This document shows positions 21,346 to 32,400 of a stretch of 64,000 nucleotides of DNA, one piece after another (the first letter of the stretch is position 1; the number at the start of each line of letters is the position of its first letter). The translations under genes and the position numbers were made by a program. Under the pieces are notes generated by a model that saw only the letters and a program-made list of their open reading frames with translations, was not told the origin of the DNA and ran no database searches. The stretch is from Heliocidaris tuberculata (lineage: Eukaryota; Echinodermata; Echinoidea; Camarodonta; Echinometridae). The stretch is from contig CM046832.1 in the NCBI GenBank assembly GCA_025618425.1, forward strand, positions 73,172,890 through 73,236,889. The letters are read 5' to 3'.

Positions 21346-21359
21346 AACCAGGCAGACAG

Positions 21360-23275
21360 AGAGGGAGAGGGGGGAGGGGGTGATGGAGAGGAGAAGGGAA
21401 AAAGGAGCATGAAAGAAATAGGGAGGGAGATCCGTGGGCATGAAGTACACAAGGCAAATGCTCTATTACTAACCATATAATATTAGCACTCTTTTCATGC
21501 TCAAGAAAAACTGGGGTTAAGGGCCATATGGGCCTCCTGCCTTCAGAAGTGCCCAGACATTATATCTTCCTCTAATGATGAGTTTCTGACCGCAGTGGCA
21601 CAGACTTAATCTCTCAAATTTGAAAGTTTTAATTTGCCAGTCTTCATATGTTCACTACCGGTATTCTGCTAATTCCTAATTTGCCTCAATATATAATTTT
21701 GTAGTTTGGCTATCTTTTCATTTAATTTTCAAGATGAATCATTGCAACAAAATACCAAATTCCAAGGAAAGAAAGATTTGTTGAAAAACCATGGACCTGA
21801 GGTACAATTACTGCTCTACTGCTGCTTTCAGAAGTACCCTAGATGGTCAACTGGTTTTACGTCAGATGAATAATTTGAAATAAAGATGGATTTTGAGTGA
21901 TAAAACACTGCAAGTTATTTAAAATCCTTTTTCTTGACAACAGCTAATGATTGATTTAATACTGAGAAATTCATTTGCTTTATATTTGTTTTAAAAAGGA
22001 TTTATTTGAAATACAAGTCACCCCCCCCCCCCCTCTCTCTCTCTCTCTGGATACCTTTAGCTTCACCCCTATCTTGTCACTTCTCTTTCCTCCTATTTCT
22101 TCATTCTATCCACAGTACTTTCCTTCTTATTCTTCTACTCCTCATCCTTACTGATATGTCTTGTCAATGTCAGATTGTATGTTACCTCTTTCATGTAATG
22201 AGTGCCCCCCCCCCCCCCAAAAAAAAAAAAAAAAAAAAAAAAATCTTATTTACTCTGGAACATTTTTTTCTTCTTCACTTTAACTCTTCTTAGGATTATA
22301 TCAATTTTTTTCAACAGATCCTCATCATTTTGCCAGTAACCCTATTTCCCAGCTCTCCAAACATTATCTTATGCCTTCTATTGCTGATCAGGCTCAATTT
22401 TCATACAGGAAAGTACATTTCAGTACACCTACATGTCCTAGTTCTAATTATTACCAACTATGAGCATGCAGATTGTGCAAAAGTGATGTTTAAAAATCTC
22501 CTTATTTATGTCATGTTCTGCCTATCTACGTTAATACTATCAACATTTTAGCCATGTTACATACACTTTCTTCTCTGTTGAGTGCAGCCCCCCTAGCTAG
22601 CCCACCCCCTGCCTTGTAGGCCTTCGTTTACATTTTGAGCAGACCAACAGAAAATTTGAAGGAAAAAAAATTATGAAACTTTCATGATTTTAAAAGGATT
22701 TGAAGATAAACATATGCGCACTTCCATAAATTATTTTTCTTCGAAAATGTACCTGTAAAGATATTTTCAACACACAAGCTCAAAATTAATAACATGACAC
22801 ATTAAGTCGCTTTTTTAAGATTCTCATTTTATGTGGAAATGACTAACACATTTTTGACAAGACAACAATGCTGTCAAGAACAAATACAAAACCAACCTTT
22901 TCCAAAATAACATTTTCAACAATGAATAATCATGAACAAGATGTCATGGTAATTGGCCTATACAGCACACTCTGTACTTACCAAAATGTCAACAACAAAA
23001 GTCACTTTAATTCATTACATTTAAATGTGCTAAAATATACACAAAGTTTTAACATACAATCATTGTTAAGAATGGCAACATTAAAATGGCAGCCGCAATG
23101 TCATTTTGACACGTTTGCTATTCCACTCCTTTTAACATGCACATGCTTTCAGATTGAACAAAAATGGTCTATGATAATGCCAGATAGCAGCACATCTTTC
23201 TTTAAAAAGTTTAGGTACATGTACTGTACAACAATGTAACTTTCCACAAAGAAATTTTGTTAAACAATTGCCTTT
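21360..23275. other. Intergenic with C-run/CT-run and C-run/A-run tracts
   Basis: Simple tracts lie at 22021-22048 (C13 then CT repeats) and 22205-22243 (C14 then A25). A purine-rich patch sits at 21355-21430. No exon, RNA gene or transposon boundary is recognised elsewhere. Confidence 0.5.
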
Positions 23276-23691
23276 TTAACCCTTTCGAGACAATTGACCA
23301 CATTTTGTGGTTTGGCCCAATAACTTTTGATTTAGAGCCTTAAAAAATATACCAGATGCATGAGTGGAAAGAGCAAAAATTTCTGCACATACTGTGTCCA
23401 TTTTTGTTGCATGATCATATTGCGTTTGATGCCAGGAATTTTTAAAAGGAGAATAAGCTTGAACATCCTTAAATTGGCAACACATTGAGAGGTTCAAAAT
23501 CATTGTTTTTTTGTCCAAATTGGCAACTTTTTCAACTTTTCGACAATGTTCCTAATCATGTATATTATTTTCAAGACATTACATCTTACTAGAACTACGT
23601 AGCACTAAAAGAAAAATATTATTGTTGCCAATTTGCAGAACAAAATGTGATCAATTGAGCTCTTAAATAATTCCTGTCCTGAAAGGGTTAA
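23276..23691. mobile_element. TTAA-flanked MITE, family B copy 1
   Basis: TTAA (23276-23279) is followed by CCCTTTCGAGACAATTGACC. The right end CTGTCCTGAAAGGG is followed by TTAA (23688-23691). An internal dyad ATTGACCACATTTTG / CAAAATGTGATCAATT extends the inverted ends. Copy 2 lies nested in family A at 36336-36750. Confidence 0.85.
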
Positions 23692-26316
23692 CAGAAAAGG
23701 AAGGAAGCCATGGATTTTACCTCTTCAAAATTTAATCCCTAATAAAACAAAAGGGTTTGGATTTAAAATGGATGTAAAGATAATCCAGGGAGAGGAGATA
23801 ATGCACATACCTGTACTGTGTGCAGGCCTGATATCAATCAAGAGCAAGGGGGATATCAAATGTTAAAGGGAAAAGTGCCATCCAAATATGACTTCATAAT
23901 CATTATCAATTCTGAAAGAACATCAAACTTGGCAAGATGGAATGTCTTTCAGGTACACGGGGGAGATCTGTTTCTTGATCTCTATATCAAAGGTTTGGAA
24001 AATTAGTAGAGAAGAAAGACTGCTTTGAAGTCATCAAAGAAAACTGAAGCAAACATACTAAATCCCACTAAACCCTTTTTGCGTATCCATTCATTTGTTA
24101 ATTTAGAACATTCTAAATGAGGATAACAATGACAAGGTCTACCTATATATTTGTACATGTTCTTCACAGTATACATCACATTAGGAAATCATCTGATTCT
24201 AATAGAGAAATCAGTATTTTCCATTTGATCCAATCAATAGAACCCTGTAGAATAGCACTCAAATAGAAAGAAATGTTAGAGAAAATGAGGCAGATTGAAT
24301 AACCAGATTCAATTCATGGCAAGGTTTGATATGTCTAATTAGTATCAATGCTTGATGAACACATGACAGCAATCAATAAATGATTTAATTTTATAAATAT
24401 CTCAATATATGTAGCTAAAAGTTTTCTATTTCAATAAATTTGTCTGTGCTCTTTGTATAGATATGTTGTACGATATAAAAATGTGCAAGTACAAACATAT
24501 AATTTTTCTACTCAAATACGTGGTTTCCTTTTTAGCACTCTAAATCATTCTCAATAAAGGTATCTACATACAACTAAAGTTACCCATAACTTATGTTTGT
24601 GCATATGGTTCTGCATCTCAAACAAAATTAATCTCCTCTTTTCTCTCTCTCTCTCTTTTTCACTCTCTCTGTCTTTCTCTCACATTCACTCTCTTGCTCT
24701 CCCACTCTTTCATTCTCTCACTTTCTATCTCTCTAACTTTTAAACTCCATCTTTATTTCCCTGAAGATGGATAGGGATAATGGGAGGGAGGGAAGAAGCA
24801 TTGGGTTACATACATGTATAATCTGTTGAGAGCCAGAAGGGCATTAATTGAAATACTATGACATAGAACACCCTTCTGACTCTCAGCAATGGATATATCA
24901 CATCTCCTTAGTATTTGTGCATGTATGGAGATGGAATGAAAGAAAATAAAAAGGAATTCATAAGAATGAAATCCCCTTTTCTCCTGTTCACATAAGCATC
25001 AAATACAAAAGGTTTAGGTTCCAAATACATGTACTATGGTACTTTGCATCAAAATGGTATTTTGACCTTGATCATTTAAGCTGTTATAGAATCTAGAGTT
25101 GCACTATCTGTATAATATCATCAGAGGTTCTGTTCTTCAACTATTCAATCTATTGAATGCTTAAACATTTCAACCAAAAAATAAATAAATAAAAAAACGC
25201 TGGAAGATTTCACCACATTAAACAAAAAATTAAGCATGAACAATTACATGTTGAGACACAATGTACCACAAACAACCATTTCAATTAATCATCTTTCTGT
25301 GTGTATGAAAATACTTCAAAATTGCATTAAATCACTGAGCCAATTTACAAAGCCCTTGTGAAATAATCAAATGCGATATTCAAAAATATCCTAACATTGA
25401 ATTCATTGAACAGATACAACCTTTAATGTAAAACTTCTTTGATAATTTTATGTACAAACTATTAACAGCAAATTTGCATTCTTCTTTTATACCACTATAT
25501 CAACAAAAATTCCATGTTACATTTGATTTCAATAATCAAGGAGACATCTAGACAAAATGAAAAGAGCTCATTTGACAATAAAACCTGCTTGAAATACATA
25601 TACATATATATTTCTATGTATATTTATACATATAAAACCCATCCATTGTCATTTCTGCCATTGACTTCTACAAAAACAAGTAGAATGAATGAACAAAACC
25701 ATCTGAAAACAGACCATTCACTATTTTCCAATTTCACATTTGATTTCTAATACTGATAACAAAATTGAATCTGGTAAGCTGCTTGGAACTCCAAGATACA
25801 CAAAACCTTAAGAATGATGAAACCAAAGAAATACTACTCTTATACCACTTGTCAAAATAAGAGAGGCATAAAAGATATCTTTTCAATTTGGAGACAACTC
25901 AGAAGGGCAAGATATGACCGACTGAGTTCTACATCATGTACATTCTATTGGTATCGTTGAATAGAAATATCATTCATAGTATGTACAGATGCTCTGATAA
26001 ATATCCCTGACAGGCTCTCACAATCTATCATCAAAACAAACAATTTACCTAAAAAGTTGCATACAATGGTTTAAATCTTATCAAATTTTCCTTTTTCCCA
26101 TAAAATTTAGTCAATGAATTTCCCTCATTTCCGTATCCAAATCGTACCCTTTGGTATCTGTGATGCCTGTTCATGTTATGTGAGCTACTCTCCTGATGCA
26201 AGATTGACTAGCCAGTCTTATCTCTCTGCCGGTGAAAATGACCAATGTGCCGCAAATATGGGAAGCAGAAAGAATGGTTGAGGGGGGATTGACTATGTAA
26301 AGGTGTGAGGAAGGGG
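23692..26316 (-). other. PRKAR2 3' flank and probable 3' UTR
   Basis: This follows the PRKAR2 stop on the minus strand. Minus-strand polyadenylation candidates are ATTAAA (plus TTTAAT at 25422-25427) and AATAAA (plus TTTATT at 24752-24757), which would give 3' UTRs of about 0.9 or 1.6 kb. A CT-rich tract lies at 24635-24742. A 15-bp-arm hairpin lies at 24827-24885. Confidence 0.4.
24827..24885. repeat. Small hairpin element (AGCCAGAAGGG arms), copy 1
   Basis: Arms TGAGAGCCAGAAGGG (24827-24841) and CCCTTCTGACTCTCA (24871-24885) are inverted with one mismatch. A related hairpin with the same core lies at 31095-31169. Confidence 0.65.
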
Positions 26317-26423
26317 TTATTTGCCAAACAATCTTGATGTCTCCTGCTCGTAGTGCTCAATGTTCCTCTTCATGATGTCCATGCAGGGACCCAACAGCCG
26401 CTCAAATGCATTCACATCCAGGA
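26317..26423 (-). CDS. PRKAR2: PRKAR2 last coding exon with stop codon
   Basis: Acceptor GATCCATAG|TCCTGG (phase 1). It encodes [20 protein letters not shown] and the C-terminal helix, ending LFGK then TAA (26317-26319). Confidence 0.95.
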
Positions 26424-29400
26424 CTATGGATCAAATTAAAAGAGAGTTATAGAAATAGAAAGGAAAGAAAACTAAAGAAACAATACACTACTTCAAAATC
26501 ATTTATGAATATGAAACACACCATGCTCTAAAGGGTAAAATATTACAAAAATTGACATTTTTATTCAATCTATGATTTTTTTTTTCTTTTTCCAACAAGA
26601 ACTTAAGACTGTTTCACACATTAAAGCATTTTTTCTGAACTGCTGCATATTCATTACAGCCTTGTTTAATAAATGTTTTGAACAAACAAAAAACTTTGTA
26701 TTCCAATATACAAATGCAATACTTTTCAAACTAAAATTCATATACCATAGATTTCTTCTTTTTTTAAAGGAAATGAAAGGTGGCTTACTGGTAACGATTC
26801 CAGGAAAACTACCATCCCCAGACCCCCCCCCCCGCAATACTAAGCAACATTACACAAGTACATGCAATCTCTTTGGAGGTCTTTTCCCATCAGTTTTAAA
26901 AGGTCAGTTCTCGGGGGGAGGTGGTCAGGTCATTTTGAGACGATTCCTCTCCTACATTATAGCATACATCTTTTGTATTATATCCGTCATGAAAAGAATC
27001 TGCACATCTGATTGGTCCGATGCGTGTCATGTGACAAAATACAATTCCCACTAGCCTCATGCAAATGAAGAAAGTGCCATGGAGGATAACATCTGACATC
27101 ATGATCCGTGAATAGTAGTACTATTCACGGATACTATATATGGCATATGACAACACCCACGAAAAGTGCGTACATTGTGACAACATTCATTTGTGCAAAT
27201 ATATTGTTTTAGGCACCGGCGCATGATGATGTCATCATTACGCGTTTGATATCCACGCAAATTTATCCCTTCTTCAACACCGTTTGTCGTGTACGTAAGT
27301 GTGCGGTCTACCACAGGCCTAAGGTGCAGATGATCATAAGTAGATGAGTAAATTTAGGCTTTGGTTCAAGATGACGGATGTAAACCAAATATATACTGCC
27401 TACACTTGAGTCTCTGGTTAAACTATGGTATCCTTGCTGACATGAAGATGACCATTTTCCTTTGAGGCTGCACCCTCATAAAAATAGTTGTGGTTCACAT
27501 CACCTCAAGGACCATATTTCTAACCAGACCCTCTCATGACAGTATATATATTTTTACACTAGTTAGTGCGACACTTACAGGCACATCGGACTTCTCCTAC
27601 AGCATAGACAGAGGCAGCACGAGGCTTGTTGGTCAGCAATGCCAGCTCTGTAATCAAAATTATTGTACCTCAGTTAGTCTACTGATATAATATACATATA
27701 TGGTGTATTAACATAAGAAATCAAATTACAATATGAATGAAAATTTGAAAAGAAAAAAAAAATCATGTGATCTATTTAATGAGTCTTTGACACACATAAA
27801 TATCATATTTCAAATTGTCACCCTTTCCTATGCACAGATATGTATGAGGGGAAGTAAAAGTTTGTAAAGCAAAATTCTTGTCACTATCCCTGGCTTTGTC
27901 ATGTTTTTCAAGTTTACATTTTTCCTTTCCATAGATTTGAGCAGAGGAAAATAGATAATACCTGAGCTTAAAGGAAAAGTGTCTTCTGATTCGGCTATAA
28001 GTTATAAACAATTTACTTTCTTTCTTTCAGAGTCTGGTGTTACTGGTTAATAATTTTGTTCCTTGCCTTTTCATTTACCCTGTTTACCTAGGTTTAAAAA
28101 ATATGATGATCCCTCAATCCAAAGTAATATACTTTATCATTATCTGTATCAGACATCTGAGCTGTGGTTTTACAAAATCATATTCCCCTCGTCTTTGGTG
28201 CAAACTGGGCAAAGAGGGCAATATTCCTTGTATCACCCTCTTTCACAAAAGCCTAAGGACTTTACGTGTTATAAAACTGGGCACTATAGCCTTGTATTTT
28301 CCCTGGTCTAACATCCGGGAATGTGGTGATCAGCTACAGTCATACATGGCCGAAGCATACAGCTGCGCAAAAGCAAATTACATACGTGCATTAATATACA
28401 ACGCATCTATTGCGCATACTTTGGACTGGATATGTGAGGTCACAATGGCTATCAGTAAGCATGGCAAGAAGACGTATTATAAGTAGGTTTGCTCTAGATG
28501 TATGATGTGGATAATAATAATAATATTGACTGGCTCCTACTTTCGGGAGATACAACATATATCGCCCTCACTAGATCCATATTGAATATGAATCAAGTTC
28601 GAGGAAAATATGTCGTATCCCCCTCAAGGCCAGTCAATATTATATAATTATTATCCGTATCAGACATCTGGGGGTGTATTCTGAGATTCATTTCATCTCA
28701 GATAAAATCTGAGATTTTAAGTCAGTGAGATAAAATACCCTTAAAATTTTTTTAAATCGGTATTCTGAGAACCATTTTAGCAAGATTTTATCTCATCTTA
28801 GACACACCCATTTATGATGCCATAACCAATAAGAAATGTCGTTAGATCTCACTTTCATTATGCTCAGCCAATAGAATTTCTCTCTGCCAGTCTCTGAATA
28901 TCGTGAATGCCCTATTTTCACAATTTTCACTATGCGTGCCTCAAAGCGCAAATGCGCTTTTGCTAGGATTTCCTTGAAAATGTCTGAGGTAATTTCAGAG
29001 GTTTTAGAACACCATCACAAGTATCTTTGCCAGTGTGATAGTAGTTAGCAAGACCCTTGAAATAGGAATTCGATAATATGTGAATGTTGCTTGAAAAATA
29101 CAGTTAGTACTCAGTATCTTGTTTATTTTGGTCGCTTGAGTAGCACCATACTTGTCCAAAAATATCGCACTCACCGTGCGTCCTGGAGATAAAATAACCC
29201 CTACCCATTTTAAGTTTGATTTTATCTTTCCCACAAAATATCATGGGTGTAAGCATTTAAAGCTGCGCGTGCATGCGTACAACTGAATAGGCATGCGAGA
29301 GGTATTAGACTGAGATAAAATATCAGTAAGAAGACGTATTATAAGTAGGCTTGCCCTAGCTGTACCTTATGATGTGGATAATAATAAAAATATTGACTGG

Positions 29401-32400
29401 CTCCTACTTTCGGGAGATACGACATATATCGCCCTCACTAGATCCATATATATAGTGCATGCTCTAGAGTTGAATATACCGTAATATGTGCATCCATACC
29501 GATTTAGAATTTCTCAAGTGCATTATGTGTCACTGAGGCTGTAGGCCGAAGTGACATATAATGCACGAGAGAAATTCTATATCTATGGTTGCACATTTTA
29601 TGGTATATTTGACGACAATGAGCATGTACTATGCCTTATATAAGATGGGAAACTGCTTGTGGGAGCTCACCAAACTATTTACATTGCAATCTCCATCACA
29701 ACTCATAAAGTGCAAATTCGTAAATTCATTGTGACGTCACACAGCTAGTCCAAAATAATGCGCAATAAATGTGTCGCATTACATGCGTGCTGATATAATT
29801 TGCTGGTGCGCAGCTATACCGTTACGGGGATGTATATGATAAGAAGTTATCGATGCATTTGTCTTATGGGATTTTGTACGCAAATAAGCGTGCAAAAATT
29901 GTTGTTATATACCATGGTTGTGGCCATATAACGAATTACGCAATGGCAAGAAGAGTGAATCTGACCAATCAGAAACCTTATTTCAAGGAACCCATCTTAT
30001 ATAATTATATAGTGGGTGGTAAGAACAAATATGGTACTGTTCTGTCAGGGCTAAGTCAGGAGTGTATTTTTGTTTAAGCTGATGAATTTATAAAAGTATT
30101 TTCCTCACCACCTTCAATTGGCCTTGCCGTTATACTGAATAATTAATTAAGCTTTGCATGGCTTCTTATCATAAGTTTTGTAATATGTCCCAGAAATTAG
30201 TGCATTCACTTTTTTATTACAAGAGAAAACAACTCTTAATGATAATTCAGCAAAACTTTACATGTGGAGAAAAAAACCCCAAGTCAAATCAAGTAAAGAC
30301 AAAGCAGTGAAAGCATAAAAAGGAACATGGACAGATCCCAGAAACTTAGAATATGTGCCACTAATTGCTTACCTCCAAAATACTGGCCCTGATTGTAGAT
30401 TGCAACTTCCTTCTCTTCATCAGGATTATCCTGTTAGATATAGTATGGACAAGGTAAGACATATTTACTCTATTCATGCTATGGTTTCTATGCCCATCCA
30501 TATCATTTCAAATCTACAAAACCATCAATCTGGGTAATTATTTTTCAGATTATTCATGTACCATTTAATTTCTTTCCTTATAAATCTCAAGAAAAAAAGT
30601 GATGGTTATTGGAAACTAATAAAAGCTCATAACTCATTCTTTACAATATTCAATGGGATAATAAGAAACTTAAATTTTCATTTTCTTGTGGTGAACTAGC
30701 TAACCATTTATATCACTGATAAAAATACAAGGATTAATTTACTAGAAAGATAGACTTTCCAATTCCTACCCCTCCCCCAACACATATTTACATGTAGCAA
30801 AGGAGAATAAGGTTACTAATACCCATGATACAATAAAAATATATATACAGGTAACTCTGCCTAAGTCGAATCTCTTGGGACCACAGAAATCTGTTCGTCT
30901 TAGGCGAAATTCGACTTAGAAGAGGTAAAAAACACATGTTTTGCTCATTCTGTTCTGAAAAATTGCTTCGACTAAGGCGATTATTCGACTTATGGAAGGT
31001 CGACTTATGCAGAGTTAACTGTATTTAACAAGACCTGAAGGAAACAATTTCCAAAAAATGTGTTGTCATTAGGTGCTGACATTAGCATCATTTTGTGTGC
31101 TCGGAGTCAGAAGGTCATTAAATCATGTAAAGGAAAGATAAGTCAACACCTTTCTGGCTCATAGCACACCATATCTTGCTTGGGATGACGTGACTATCTG
31201 CATTGCAAATTTTTGTCCGAATGCAGGAATGCTGATAAGTTGAATATTGATTAAACCGAAGGAAGGTAGAGAGATATAAAAGGTCAGGGTGGCTATGAGA
31301 GTCCCAGGGTAGTGATTGATAGTACACAAGATGATGACTATACATGGCTAACAAGTAGCATTTCATTTCTTCATTAATCACTAACAAACTGTGCTGAAGG
31401 ATGCAGAGGATAGATTAAATCATGATTGCAAGGTTTCTTTTCTTTCTATCTGCTTCAGAATTTTGTAATGTGAAATAGAGCAATCCAGAGTAGACATTTT
31501 TTACAGGAAGGGTTTGCAGTACTCAGAAATGTCTTTTCACCATGCGAAGACAAAGTCTTTGCATTTTGTGAGATTTGGGTTCTTGTACATTTCAATTCCA
31601 TTTGCCTTGCAATAGTAAATCTCTCCTTACTATTTTTAAATCGTGAACATTATTTTGAGTTTTCCAATTTGCCATGGGTTCCATCAGACCTTTTTAAAAA
31701 TTATTTTGATCTTTTCACATTCACATCATTGTGTGAAAATTCAATACTTGTCTATTTGTTTAATTCTTCATTATTTTAATTAAGATTTGATATTAAAGTT
31801 GCTGCTATTTTCTTCCCCTATCTATTATTTAAGGGGTACACTCTTACAGAATTCAAAATACTTTAAAATACTATTGAAAAAGGAATTTAAAAAACACGGA
31901 AAACTGAACAACACTAAAGACATTTGAATCCAATTGCTTACATATTTAGTAAATCACAAAATATGTTGTAAATCATTTTAAAATCTGTGGTTTGATCAAC
32001 TAAAAGCATACTTACAACATATGTTTTCATGATTTATGGTAATAAACATCCATGAAAAAGAACTTGGATTATGCATTAGTTCTTAAAGATAATCTCGAGT
32101 TCTGGTAATGCACAATGCAATAACCATAAGGTTATCACAAATTACAGCTTATTAATAGCAAGGAATCCCAAAGAAGATGTTCAATTTCCAAGGTGTAAAT
32201 ATATGACACTAACATGGATATAGATACATTTTGTATACAGGATGTGAGTCAAAATGACCCTATGTTTTATAAGGATTCTTATGATCAACCATTCAAAATA
32301 ATGTAGCTTTTCTCTATAAAAAAGTTTCACTACCAGAACCCAAGGTAATCTTTGAAATGTGCTCAGAAAATATGAACAAATTGAGAAATGCACACAATAC

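Larger units (their letters stand above)
18909..21349. mobile_element. Foldback (TU-like) element: inverted minisatellite arms around a 1.5-kb core
   Basis: The left arm (18909-19398) is an array of ~17-bp units of the form CATTTGGTCTAATAACC. The right arm (20893-21349) is the same array inverted (ATTAGACCAAATGG). The outermost ~64 bases of the two arms correspond unit for unit, starting ATTGCCACTTGGTCTAATGCC in part, with only a few differences. A perfect 10-bp direct repeat AGGCAGACAG flanks the whole (18899-18908 and 21350-21359). The core holds G-runs (about 19460-19486 and 20701-20722), a CGCTCGCTTCGCTCGCTCG motif and a long purine-rich stretch. No protein is recognised. The architecture matches sea-urchin TU foldback elements as I know them. 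Confidence 0.85.
28345..29835. repeat. Composite nested inverted-repeat region in a PRKAR2 intron
   Basis: The outer arms (about 28345-28448 and 29727-29835) are imperfect inverted repeats. For example, ATTGCGCATACTTTGGACT on the left matches AGTCCAAAATAATGCGCAAT on the right. Inside are a hairpin unit (28455-28660), an inverted, truncated family C MITE (28668-29322), a second copy of the hairpin unit's first half (29322-29455) and a long palindrome (29446-29645). The arrangement implies several successive insertions or duplications. Confidence 0.6.

Noticed and set aside
26572..27054. 160-codon plus-strand frame
   Set aside because: Phe/Lys-rich from T and A runs, includes a C-run; no homology recognised.
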